A DNA stretch of 52,436 nt. It comes from CAZISM01 sp964541895. GTDB taxonomy: Bacteria > Zhuqueibacterota > Zhuqueibacteria > Residuimicrobiales > Residuimicrobiaceae. The first letter of the stretch is position 1. The number at the start of each line of letters is the position of its first letter. The DNA lies in assembly GCA_964541895.1 (NCBI GenBank), contig CAZISM010000028.1, positions 1 through 52,436 of the forward strand. Direction: 5' to 3'. A model generated the notes under the pieces. That model was given only the letters and a program-made list of their open reading frames with translations. It had not been told where the DNA came from and did not search any database. This document shows positions 35,619 through 45,600 of this stretch, in pieces. A program made the position numbers and the translations under genes.

Positions 35619-38600
35619 CTAGAACATGACATTGGCCGCCATGAGCCCGAACTGGGCATCCGCCGCATCCATCTCGATCGCAAACGACTCGAGCACCTCT
35701 CCCGCATCGCAACTGATTCTGTAAATAGTGATAAAATCGGTTCGCGCATCGCGGGTGACGGTGACCCTGACCGGATAGGTATCAGCGGCAAAATGGCTGT
35801 ACATGGTCTGTATGTTTCTGTTCACACACAGCGGGACCTCTTCGCTGTTATCGTTTTCATAGTGTAAAGTCAAACGGCCGACTCGGGAGCCGGTCAACCT
35901 GCTTTCCACCTCCGTGGCATAAAGCAGGGAAAGCATGGATATCTTTTTGTGTACCGGCACATCCAAACGGCGGGGATATTTTACCGGCAGAGTCAGGCGT
36001 GTAAACGGATCCGACATGCCCAACTGGATAACGGCCAGACAGGGGCCGGTCAGGGGCACGGTGAATGAACCGATAGGCGTCGACAGTACACCCGTACTGT
36101 CCAGGAAGGAAGAGCGGATTATCTCCGCCTCCCATCGTCGCCATGCCGAGGTCATGAACATGGTTATAGAATTGTACGATGCTTTTATATCAAGCGAACG
36201 TGTCCTGCTGTCTCGCACCTGGCACATTCGTAGATCCGTGGCCGGATCACTGCCCCGCAAAACGACCGGGCACGTCGATTCATACCCGGCTTCGTCATTG
36301 GCAACATGGAAGCGTATTTTGTAGGTGCCTTCGGCCGGTATTTCCCTGTCGGCCCATACGAACTCACATTTCACCGGCCCGGTAGAATCAGGATCATCCA
36401 TAAGGCCGGCAAGGGCGGCTTGCCCGCCCAGATCGGCCATGAGTCGATTAGGACCTTTGCCGCCGGGCAGCCATGCCCGGGCGGTCAGGCGAACCGATTT
36501 GTCCTTAGCAGAGTATCGGGCGGTGTCGGCATACACGGCAAAATGAGGTCGAATCGAAACAGAGAGCGGCACGATCACGGCCGGATCTTTGAGGTGAACA
36601 AAAAGTTGCTGAATCGCCTGCCCTTTCGCCGCTGTGCCTTGCACGGTGCGATCGTTGATGAAGACGTTCTGCAGAGCCTCTTGCGGGTCGCTGATTTTTT
36701 CTATGGACCGTGTGCATGACCATTGTACCGATCGCTCCTCTTCCACAACCGCCGGACCGGCGACCTCAACTGGAAGCGGCGTGTAGGAAAGCTGGATATC
36801 ATAGGCTCTCTTGGAAGCCAAAGACAGCGAAAGCTTGGAACTCTGCCATGCCGGTTCCAGTTGATAGGGAAACGGTTTGCCATCCACCAACACCTGCGTC
36901 ACTTGACCGACAGGGACATGGGTGGAAAACATCAGAGCTCTTGCTGTATCCTGCTCGAGCGAATATTGAAGCACGGTGTGAGCAGCCGACTGTTTTCGTT
37001 CATAACGAATCCTGGCAGCCGGGATGGTGAATTCGGTGTGATCCCAGGCCCTGGGAAAAGCGGGTGTCCATACCAGCGTTTGGCCGCCGTCACTGATATT
37101 CAAGCCATACAGTCCGCTTACCACAGAATGTATGAACGACCCGATAGGATTTCCGAACAGATAATTGGCTTCCCCCTTGCCCAGATCGTTCATCCGTTCC
37201 GGGAAATTGCCGGGCGCTTCGGTATAGATGGTACCCGCCAGCGCCACCGCCACCAGCAAGCCATAACCGCTCTCATAGTCGCCCATTTTGAAAAAGGCTC
37301 TGGCGGCTTCCGCCATCTGTACCGGCATGACATTGTCGCTGCCGAAAATGGTCGGCTTAAGATCGCCGACCCGCATAAGCGTCAACGACCTGGCAGGATT
37401 CTGCAGCAGGGCCGTAAGCCAGAGGGTTCGTTTAAGGTACTCCAGGCTTTGCCAGCCATACTGATCGGCAAGAGAGGTGTACAGCGTGGGAAAGACCAGA
37501 TCCGTATAATAGTGGCTCATGTGCCTGATCTTTTGCAGATCGATGTGACTGTAAAAGGCGCCGGCTTTGCTATTCCACAACGAATCCAGGCTGCTGTAGA
37601 CCTTTGTTTCTAAAGCTCGAATCCAAGGCACATCCTGGATCTGGCCCGTTCGCTCAGCCAGATACGCCAGTTTTTCCAGCATACCAGCCATGAGAAGGCT
37701 TGGCGAGGCCGCATCGCCAGGAAACCCGAGATGGTCAGCCTGATAGAGCGTTTCGTTGCTGCCCAGTTTCCAGTTCAACAGACCATTTCCATCGGTATCG
37801 CGGACCTGCCAGAGCTGCCGAACGGATTTGAGCAAAGGTTGCCAAACCGTTCTCACCAGAGTCTCGTCTCCGGACTGTTCATAGTACTGGCACAATTCAT
37901 AGATGTAATAGGGCAAACCAGCTGCGCCGGACTTTATACCAGGAGTGGGAACGCCGGAAGCCAGCATGCAGGGGGCTGGTCCAATGGTTTCGTGATTATA
38001 GAACAACAGGGCGGTCCGCGCACGCTCCAGCTGGCCGAGCGAAATAGCCGCAGAAATCTGGTAATTGTTCGTCCAGTAGGCCGACCACCAGTGTACTCCC
38101 TCCAGCCAGGCCTTTTCGGCATACACGTTATCCAAATTCAGCACCGCCGTGCGGAAACCGGCATCGAAGAAAATATCCGGCGTCGAAATCCGGTATGAAC
38201 GCAACAGGGCGGCATAATAGGCCTGCGCCTCGCTGATAGCCTTTTCCGGGTCAACGGCCGCCATTTTCTTCTCCAGGGCAGCCGCATCTGCAGAACGGCC
38301 GGCGCAAAAATAAAGTAACAAAGGCGCGTCCGCTGCGAGATGTGCGTGATGAGTATGGATGATTCTGCCTTGCTCAGCCATCGCCGGCCGTTTTGGCCGC
38401 GTAGCGGTCATAACCACCTCCGGCCATTGATCATCCGAAATCCTGCCGAATTCACTGTTCACATCGAGGTGATTGCCGATACCATCCAGGGAATCCGGCT
38501 GAAAATAGGCGGCACTGAAGGTGCGGGGCTTTTTACTGATGCCGCCGAATACGAAATCCACCTGCATCTCCAGCTCCTTTTTTGACAAGCTGGTCATATG

Positions 38601-39110
38601 CAATTTAGCCACGGCACCCCAATCGTCCATCTGGGCAACCTGCAGAGATACGGCCACATCGGGTATCGAAGGATGGCTCAGAGAATAGGCGGTATTTGAC
38701 GGATGAAACCTGGTTTCGATCCTGGCAAAATCATCCAGCCAGCAGATCACATTCCCCACGCGTAAACGAATCCTGGCATCTCCCAGTTTAACCAAATCCG
38801 GATCCAGTCTGGGTTCGGGAAAAGTGGTCATCAGCGCAAAACGGGGTTTATCCCCCGTGACCAGGATTGTGTGGCCCCGCTTGACCGCGCGGTTAAAGAT
38901 CGTGTCGGCTGGTAGGATCTGCACTTGGCTGCCGTGGTCCATACGCACCACCGGATGGTTGCCACAGGTGACGGCAAAGGAGATGCCGTCGTCGCACAAT
39001 TGATATTTCGCCGCCCGGGTGGGATCTGTGATCACCGTCTCCTGACAGGATGTGGCTGCCACACCCAAAAGCAGAGCATAGTTCAGAACCTTTTTGATGT
39101 TCAGCGTCAT
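35619..39110 (-). CDS. large DUF4450-like/six-hairpin glycosidase-like lipoprotein
   Basis: 1163 residues, lipobox AATSC (Cys 22). The N-terminal 230 residues resemble the DUF4450 domain (a block FNRAVKRGHT...GDKPRFAL). A six-hairpin (alpha/alpha)6 region follows (about 280-700) with LEGVHWWSAYWTNNYQ and YYEQSGDETLVRTVW. The C-terminal 400 residues are several beta-sandwich modules with no clear catalytic motif. Family members are mostly uncharacterised and usually occur in glycan loci. A CGAGGACA site precedes the start. The upstream gap of 240 bases is the largest in the window. I cannot say which bond it cleaves; the fold suggests an inverting exo-glycosidase. Confidence 0.7.
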   Translation of the reverse strand: MTLNIKKVLNYALLLGVAATSCQETVITDPTRAAKYQLCDDGISFAVTCGNHPVVRMDHGSQVQILPADTIFNRAVKRGHTILVTGDKPRFALMTTFPEPRLDPDLVKLGDARIRLRVGNVICWLDDFARIETRFHPSNTAYSLSHPSIPDVAVSLQVAQMDDWGAVAKLHMTSLSKKELEMQVDFVFGGISKKPRTFSAAYFQPDSLDGIGNHLDVNSEFGRISDDQWPEVVMTATRPKRPAMAEQGRIIHTHHAHLAADAPLLLYFCAGRSADAAALEKKMAAVDPEKAISEAQAYYAALLRSYRISTPDIFFDAGFRTAVLNLDNVYAEKAWLEGVHWWSAYWTNNYQISAAISLGQLERARTALLFYNHETIGPAPCMLASGVPTPGIKSGAAGLPYYIYELCQYYEQSGDETLVRTVWQPLLKSVRQLWQVRDTDGNGLLNWKLGSNETLYQADHLGFPGDAASPSLLMAGMLEKLAYLAERTGQIQDVPWIRALETKVYSSLDSLWNSKAGAFYSHIDLQKIRHMSHYYTDLVFPTLYTSLADQYGWQSLEYLKRTLWLTALLQNPARSLTLMRVGDLKPTIFGSDNVMPVQMAEAARAFFKMGDYESGYGLLVAVALAGTIYTEAPGNFPERMNDLGKGEANYLFGNPIGSFIHSVVSGLYGLNISDGGQTLVWTPAFPRAWDHTEFTIPAARIRYERKQSAAHTVLQYSLEQDTARALMFSTHVPVGQVTQVLVDGKPFPYQLEPAWQSSKLSLSLASKRAYDIQLSYTPLPVEVAGPAVVEEERSVQWSCTRSIEKISDPQEALQNVFINDRTVQGTAAKGQAIQQLFVHLKDPAVIVPLSVSIRPHFAVYADTARYSAKDKSVRLTARAWLPGGKGPNRLMADLGGQAALAGLMDDPDSTGPVKCEFVWADREIPAEGTYKIRFHVANDEAGYESTCPVVLRGSDPATDLRMCQVRDSRTRSLDIKASYNSITMFMTSAWRRWEAEIIRSSFLDSTGVLSTPIGSFTVPLTGPCLAVIQLGMSDPFTRLTLPVKYPRRLDVPVHKKISMLSLLYATEVESRLTGSRVGRLTLHYENDNSEEVPLCVNRNIQTMYSHFAADTYPVRVTVTRDARTDFITIYRISCDAGEVLESFAIEMDAADAQFGLMAANVMF

Positions 39111-39234
39111 GGCTTGTCCTCGTTATGTTGCACGCCGCAGATTTCGCGGGGCCGCCGCGTTAACCGCATGCTGTGAAGCAACCCTGCATCGCTGGAAATT
39201 TAAAAATGTTATCTCTGCGCTGCCAAGAGTTCCT

Positions 39235-39265
39235 GATTGGCCGGCGCGCCCTGAGCAGGCCAATC
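39235..39265 (-). repeat. inverted repeat in the 240-base gap
   Basis: GATTGGCC (39235-39242) and GGCCAATC (39258-39265) are perfect 8-base arms with a 15-base loop that contains an internal GGCGCGCC palindrome. There is no T-run on either side, so it is not a classical terminator; it might stabilise or process the transcript. The rest of the gap (39111-39350) holds no convincing gene. Confidence 0.4.
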
Positions 39266-39350
39266 CAATTTGAGGGTCTCGGCCTGATGGCTGAGAATGG
39301 CCTTTGCAGATCAAGTCACAAAGAGACCAGGCGGGGGTTTTCTTATCAGT

Positions 39351-40559
39351 TCACTTGCTGGAGCGACCGAACACATTTCGTATCGCTTCGAGATATGCCA
39401 TTTTGTTGATGGTATCCGGCTCCAGATAACTTCCCTCTGTCCATTCATTCCAGGAATTGATATTAAAAATTTTGCTCTTTGTTTTGCTGTTATCCAGGTA
39501 TTTTTTTACTTCAACCAGCGCCTCCTGAAAAGCCTGTGGCGTGTTGCCTTTCAACACCGGGGTAAACGGATAACGAGCGACCATGAATTTATCCGACTGT
39601 ACGGTCCGCGGACTGGAATCCCAGCCCATGCTGACATTGGGGTGAAACGGCACGGTAAATTCCGCTGCCGCCGCATGCCAGTATTGGATCGACTCTTGCA
39701 TGACCCAGCGATAATCGGTTTCGGGAAAGTCCTTTAGCGGTACATGATGAATCCAGACATAGGAGGTGATGCTGTCAAAGCCCAACTGCCTGGCCAGGGC
39801 AGCACGATCAGGTACTGCCCTGCCGTCCGGCAAAGTGATGTTGCCCCAGAACACGCCGTTCAGATTCAAATCCGGAAAACCGGCCGCCTTGGTCTTTTCC
39901 CGGAAATAACGGAACGCCTCTGCCGCCTGCTCCACACCGCCCAGGCCTTTGATGAAGGCGCTGATGTCGTACATGGAAAAGTAGGGCGCGCCATCGATCG
40001 TCCAGTACGACGGATGTTTGAAATAGCGGCTAATCACCAGGTCTACAATATGGTCAAACGTGGCCCGAGTCACCGGGCCTTGATATTGCAGCGGCGGTTC
40101 GGTATGCAGTTTATAGGGATGGATATCGACCCAGTCGCAGTTGGCCCACATGAGGGCGAACTTTATTCTGTTATTGTTGCGGGCCTGCATAAAGCCGATA
40201 TCATGTGAACGTTCCAAAAAAGGACCGTCATCGTAATAGTACCAGTCGAAAATAAAATGGGTGATGCCGTGATCCGCGGCGGCAGCTATTTTTTTCTCCA
40301 TGACCTTGGGATCGGCTTCATCCTCATAGCCCCACAACGGCACTTTCGGTTGCTGATGGCCGGGGAAACGCGGTTCGGCGCGTTTGACGATCTCCCACTC
40401 GGTCCAGCCTTTGCCGTGTTGTGCTTCGTTGCGAGGGTCGACATGGTAATTGCCAAAGTAATACACACCGATCTGGTACTCGGTGTTGATCCTGGGCGAT
40501 TGCTGAACGCAGGCCAGCCCGCATAGGGTCAGTACTAGAACCAGAAATCTTGTTCGCAT
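39351..40559 (-). CDS. WbsX/GH99-like glycosidase, lipoprotein
   Basis: 402 residues from the ATG at 40559 (GGAGGATGC site; the ATG eleven codons earlier is not favoured). Lipobox CGLAC. Family blocks: VYYFGNYHVDPRNE, PRFPGHQQPKVPLWGYEDE, ITHFIFDWYYYDDGPF, MWANCDW, INSWNEWTEGSYLEPD. Glu372 and Glu375 match the GH99 catalytic pair. By eye it is closer to 8094-9311 than to 28665-29900. It lies directly downstream of the Gfo/Idh/MocA gene (20 bases) and precedes a 240-base gap. Export and family suggest hydrolysis of an internal or terminal linkage of the same glycan. Confidence 0.82.
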   Translation of the reverse strand: MRTRFLVLVLTLCGLACVQQSPRINTEYQIGVYYFGNYHVDPRNEAQHGKGWTEWEIVKRAEPRFPGHQQPKVPLWGYEDEADPKVMEKKIAAAADHGITHFIFDWYYYDDGPFLERSHDIGFMQARNNNRIKFALMWANCDWVDIHPYKLHTEPPLQYQGPVTRATFDHIVDLVISRYFKHPSYWTIDGAPYFSMYDISAFIKGLGGVEQAAEAFRYFREKTKAAGFPDLNLNGVFWGNITLPDGRAVPDRAALARQLGFDSITSYVWIHHVPLKDFPETDYRWVMQESIQYWHAAAAEFTVPFHPNVSMGWDSSPRTVQSDKFMVARYPFTPVLKGNTPQAFQEALVEVKKYLDNSKTKSKIFNINSWNEWTEGSYLEPDTINKMAYLEAIRNVFGRSSK

Positions 40560-40579
40560 GCATCCTCCAAGCGTTGCTT

Positions 40580-41923
40580 TTATAAGCTCCATCCTTCCCG
40601 GTACGGAGATTGCAGATATGTATTCGCCTCTTCGGGCGTGGTAAAGCGATAGTTCGCATCATCCCAGTGCATTACCGTGCCGCTAAACCGTTTTGCCACA
40701 TTGCCCAGAAAACAGATCTTGGTCAACATGCCCGAATAGTCGAAACCGGCTGTTGTGGTGTGTTGGTTTTTGCATGCGGAAATGAATTCCTTATAGATGC
40801 CGGGCGAACGCGGCAGCGTTTTAGGAGGAAGTTTGAAAGCCGCCATTCGACTTTCCGGCAGCAAGCGCGGACTTTCACCATAAATGCCGCACATCAGCTT
40901 CCCTTTGCTCCCGGTAAAGAGGGCGCCGCCCTCGGACTCTCCTAATACCCTGTTGTCTTCCAGCTCTTTCGGCCGCGGCGGACGCAATCCTTCATACCAT
41001 GTCAGCTCCAATTCCGGAAACCCTGGCCGTTTATCGAAACGGTAGTTGACGATGGCAGCCACGGGATAGGTTTCCTCGTTGTAATCCGTACAGATGGCCT
41101 CAACGCTCACCGGCTTTTCCAGGTTGAGGGCGCTTACAACCGGATCAAAGGTATGACAACCGCGATCGGCCATCATGCTGCTGCCAAAGTCCCACCAGTT
41201 TCGCCATACCACCGGATGATAGCACGGTGAATAAGGACGATACCTGGCCGGACCCAGCCAGACATCCCAGTCCAGATCCCCTGGCGGAGGCGGCGTCACA
41301 TGGGGGCGATGGTCACAGGGTGTGCTGTAATAAGCATGACCGGGCGGATAATGGGTGATGCTGCACCACACCTCTACTTTCGTCACTTCGCCAATGGCGC
41401 CATTGCCTATCCATTCTCTGAGCAGGTACGATCCTTCCATACAGTGCCCCTGGATACCCATCTGCGTGACCACACCGCTGGAGCGCGCGGCTTGCATCAG
41501 GACAGGAATTTCATACAGGTCATGCGTCAGCGGCTTTTGGCAAAAGACGTGCTTGCCGCCTTTGATGGCTGCCATGGCGATGACCGCATGGGTGTGATCC
41601 GGCGTGGCGATCATAACCGCATCGATATCTTTGACTTCACTCAACATCTGGCGGTAATCACTGTACTTTTTGGCGTTGGGAAAATGATGAAAGGCCCTGG
41701 CGGCATAGGTACGGTCCACATCACACAAGGCGATGATGTTTTCTTGTTCCACACTCCTCAAATCGCCAAATCCTTTACCGCCAACACCCACACCGGCAAT
41801 ATTCAGCTTGTCGCTGGGCGCCGTATAGCCTTTCCCGCCCAATACATGGCGCGGCACAATCATAAAAGCGGAAAGGGCGGGTGCGGACATTTTCAAAAAA
41901 TCTCGTCGCGGTAACGTATCCAT
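40580..41923 (-). CDS. Tat-exported Gfo/Idh/MocA-family oxidoreductase (QKP variant)
   Basis: 447 residues from the ATG at 41923 (GGAGGAGT and AGAGGTC upstream; a 18-codon extension is not used). A Tat motif (RRDFLK, residues 6-11), the Rossmann motif GVGVGGKG (44-51), an Asp in LCDVD (68), and the conserved lysine motif as Gln129-Lys130-Pro131 (FCQKP) instead of EKP; this QKP form also occurs in other exported members. It is likely a periplasmic NAD(P)-dependent sugar oxidoreductase. A second such gene lies at 11428-12705. It follows a small lipoprotein gene by 53 bases and precedes a GH99-like gene by 20. Confidence 0.85.
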   Translation of the reverse strand: MDTLPRRDFLKMSAPALSAFMIVPRHVLGGKGYTAPSDKLNIAGVGVGGKGFGDLRSVEQENIIALCDVDRTYAARAFHHFPNAKKYSDYRQMLSEVKDIDAVMIATPDHTHAVIAMAAIKGGKHVFCQKPLTHDLYEIPVLMQAARSSGVVTQMGIQGHCMEGSYLLREWIGNGAIGEVTKVEVWCSITHYPPGHAYYSTPCDHRPHVTPPPPGDLDWDVWLGPARYRPYSPCYHPVVWRNWWDFGSSMMADRGCHTFDPVVSALNLEKPVSVEAICTDYNEETYPVAAIVNYRFDKRPGFPELELTWYEGLRPPRPKELEDNRVLGESEGGALFTGSKGKLMCGIYGESPRLLPESRMAAFKLPPKTLPRSPGIYKEFISACKNQHTTTAGFDYSGMLTKICFLGNVAKRFSGTVMHWDDANYRFTTPEEANTYLQSPYREGWSL

Positions 41924-41976
41924 GACCTCTACTCCTCCAACTTGATGTACGATGGTCGTCCAACCGGATCGAAGCA

Positions 41977-42618
41977 CTATTTGATTTTTGCTTTTTCCAG
42001 CTCAGTTTTCCACAACGAGCCGGGATATTTGGCGATAAAATAATCCTCCACCGGACCGTCGTTCAACAGCGATTCGTCCAGGAGCTTGTACTGGTTCAGG
42101 GTTCGCGACACATGATGATTGAGCGGGGTTAGATTATTCATCTGATATCGAATCTGAAAAATCTGATGCTCGAAATTAATCACCCGGCCTCTTGGCTTGA
42201 CGGCAAAATTGTTGCCGCCGAAGGTATAGTATTCCCCTCTGTTAAAGCGATAGTAACTGCCCTCCTTGTCCAGAGGATTGAACAACGTATGCGTACCCAC
42301 CCGTGACAAGTAACCGGTAACTCCCTGAATGGCGTACAATCCCTTGGGCACATCCGTAATGCAAAAATACCCCTGATCATCGGTGTACGCATAAAAGTGC
42401 AATTGCTTGCCGTCGCTCGTTTTGCCCAGGATGCCGATTTGCGTTCCTTTTTTAATGATATCGATAAAATCCTGATCTTTTTGCCCCTCAAAGACAATGC
42501 GCCCTATCAGGATCATCGACTCTTCCGAGGTAGGTTCGGTGAATTTACCCGAAGATCCCGCACAGGCCAGGACCAGGGCAACAGCAAACAGCGCGGCACA
42601 ACGTACGTAATTGTTCAT
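41977..42618 (-). CDS. small lipoprotein with carboxypeptidase-regulatory-like domain, unknown function
   Basis: 213 residues from the ATG at 42618 (perfect AAGGAGGT site; the 43-codon extension overlaps the GH78 gene). Lipobox LVLAC with Cys19. The mature part has a beta-rich segment (ILIGRIVFEG, YAYTDDQGYFCITDVPKGLYAIQGV) typical of a carboxypeptidase-regulatory-like or Ig-like fold, then FGGNNFAVKPRGRVINFEH and a charged helical tail. I do not recognise a specific family. It starts 16 bases after the GH78 stop and is probably co-expressed with it. A role as a small surface binding or assembly protein is possible but unsupported. Confidence 0.75.
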   Translation of the reverse strand: MNNYVRCAALFAVALVLACAGSSGKFTEPTSEESMILIGRIVFEGQKDQDFIDIIKKGTQIGILGKTSDGKQLHFYAYTDDQGYFCITDVPKGLYAIQGVTGYLSRVGTHTLFNPLDKEGSYYRFNRGEYYTFGGNNFAVKPRGRVINFEHQIFQIRYQMNNLTPLNHHVSRTLNQYKLLDESLLNDGPVEDYFIAKYPGSLWKTELEKAKIK

Positions 42619-42634
42619 ATTCGACCTCCTTGGG

Positions 42635-45600
42635 TTATAGTATGTGTTTGATGGGCATGGTAAACGTGTATTCACCGGAACCGGTCTGCACCGTCGCCCG
42701 AGCCGGCGTCTCGTCGGCAATGCGGCCTGGCTCAGCAGGCCAGGCACGACCCTTTCTGCTCACATGTTGAAGATTCTTGACTGGAAAACAAATGGTCGCG
42801 GTCGTGTTCGCCGGGATCGTCACATTCCATGTCAGTGTTTCACTGCTTTTTTGCCAGGAACTGACAATAGGACCATATGGGGAGCGATACACCGCCCGGA
42901 CGTTTTGCAGCGTCGCTGGAATAACCGGCTTGAAGATAATATGTTTGAATCCTGGCTGATCCGGATACGGACGAATGCCGGCCAGATATTCCATGAACCA
43001 GCGACAGATGCTGCCCAGGGCAAAATGGTTGGCGCTGCCCTCTTCATGCCAGCTTTCCCAGATCGTGGTAGCCCCTTTCCCGACCAGATAACCCCAGGAC
43101 GGGAAATCGGTGCGTGTGGCCAACCTGAAGGCGGTTTCGATCGCGCCGTTTTCCGAAAGGACGGGCAATAGTTCCGCTGTAGTAACGAATCCTGTCGTGA
43201 GATGGTCTTGATGGCTGAAAATATCTTTCAGCAAGGATCGGACTACCGGTTCTTTTGCCTGGGGCGGAGTGATTCCAAACGCCAGCGGCAGTACCAGGGC
43301 GCCCTGGTTGCCGATGGAGTAGGTATGGCTGTCGGCATGATAGTATCGGTCGTGTATTGCCTGCGCGATGGGCGTAAGCATGGCGGAGTAATGGGCGCAA
43401 TCCGTTTCATAGCCAAGAACATCAGCTACTCTTGCCAGCAGTGAAACGGAATGATAATAAAACAGGGCGCTGAAAAAATCGCGAGGAGTCTGTTCGAGAG
43501 AAATATGATCGCTCCAACACCAGTATCGGCTGGCACCGGTAAAGAGCGAGTCGCCACCCTCCTTAATGCGTCGCTCGACGATCTGAACCATGTCCGGATA
43601 TTTTTTTTCCAGGATTCGCCGGTCGCCATAAAAGTGATATAAGGTGAGCGGCACGATCAGTTCTTCATCTTCCCAACCGACCGCCCCCAAACCGAGTTTC
43701 GGACCACCGGCCGTCCAGGTTGCAAGAAACCTTGACATATCCATTTGCCAGCACGCGGTCGGCGCAAAAACCTGCATATCGCCGTTCCAGGGATGTTTTT
43801 CCCGTGTCGGACAATCCGTGGGAATATAGTGCATATTGCTGCGCAGCGTCCAATTGGTGTTTTGCCAGAGAGTGTTCAAGAGAGGATTACTGCAGGAAAA
43901 ATCAGCGCTCCGAGCCAAATCATTATGAAACACCATATGCACCAGGGCATCGGCCGGCGGCTTGCCGGGATATCCGGAGAGCTCGGCATAACGAAATCCG
44001 GTGTATGTAAACCGGGGCTGCCAGTATTCCAGGCCGCCACCCCGGCAGATATAATGATCGATATTTTTTGTGTTAAAGGGTGAGATCCGATCATTATCAC
44101 CCCGGAACCAGACATCCCGATACACATCGATATTGAGTGTGCCGTCTGCATTCAGTTTTTCGCCGTAGCGGATGGTGATCGGAGTACCCGGTGAAGCGCC
44201 GGACACTTTGAGTCGGCAGCGCCCGGAGGCGTTTTGGCCGAAATCGAAAATGTACTTGCCTGGCACCGGTTCACTGACCTCTACCGCCGACCGTTCTTCG
44301 CTGATCGTGACCGGCGGCATGGCTTGACTGACCAGAGGCTTGTCATGGTTGAGGTGATCAAGATTGCTCGGCAACAACGCCGTCGAGGAAGAATCCTTGG
44401 CGTTGACGACGTGTACCGGGCTCCACGACCGTGCATCAGTGACCGGCAGACACCAGTCTGGAATTTCCTGTCGCGCGTCATAACGCTCACCGTTCATTAA
44501 TGCATCTTCAAGAACGGGCGAGGGGTGCGCCTGCCAGGTGGAATCGGACACGATCCAGGACTCTTGTCCATTCTTGAAACGCACGAAAAGCTGCACCAGC
44601 ACCTGCGGCTTTTTGCTATACAAAAAACTATGGCCCTCGCCATTCCACCAGCCGCCACCGACCAGAACACCCACACCGTTATTACCTTTTTTCAACCTGT
44701 GCAGGACGTCATAGGATCGGTACGGTTGAACCTTCCCGGAGACGCCGGGAGCCAACCATTCGTTGCTGATTTTTTTACCATTGAGGTACGGCTCATAAAC
44801 ACCTCGACTGCTGATATACATCCGGGCGCTGATCGGCTTCTCTTGCAGGTGAAAAATTTTTCGAAAATAGTGAGAGCGGCGAGTCCAGCGGGGATGAATA
44901 TCCTGGCAAATGCCCGGCGCCCGCCAGGCGGCCGTTTCCTTAAACGAGATATTGGCCCAGTCGTTTGCAGAAAATTTTTGGGGGTGATTTTCACCGAAAT
45001 CAAAATAGACGATCTTCCAGGACGAATCGGTCGCAACGGACACGGTCGGCGCATTGGCAAATTCGATGTCGAGTCGGGCGCGCAGAGCGGACATAAACCA
45101 GGCAGGATGATCAGTTTGATAATGCAGGATGGCTATCACGTTTTCCCCATTCTGCAGCAACCGGTTTACCGGCGTAAACGCCGAGTCGGCGGGTATGGAA
45201 ACGGATTTGCCGTTGATGAACAGATCGAAGGTATTATCCGCCTGAATGTATAACAGGGCGGAGGTCAGCCGATGTCCGGCCGGTATGAAAAATGATTTAC
45301 GAATATAATTGCGGGTGCTCAGATTGCTGGCAATCCACTTGGCCGGCGGCCTCTCATCACGACTCGCCTGCCGCAGGGGCAATGGAGCCGAGTCGATAAA
45401 AGTGATCCAGCGCGCCCGCCAGTCAGAAGGGTGCAGAAGCGCCGTCTCGAAAAAAGCGGGATCCGACCATGACGAACATTCATCGTCCTGATTCCAGACA
45501 CGGACTTGCCACCAGTAACGTCGAGCCGAGGTGAGGGGTATACCCTGGTATTCCACAAGGTGGGATTGGTCAGAGGGGACACGGCCGCTGTCCCAATAAA

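Noticed and set aside
39123..39314. 63-codon minus-strand frame inside the largest gap
   Set aside because: It begins with TTG without a binding site, is arginine- and serine-rich, and does not resemble a protein domain.
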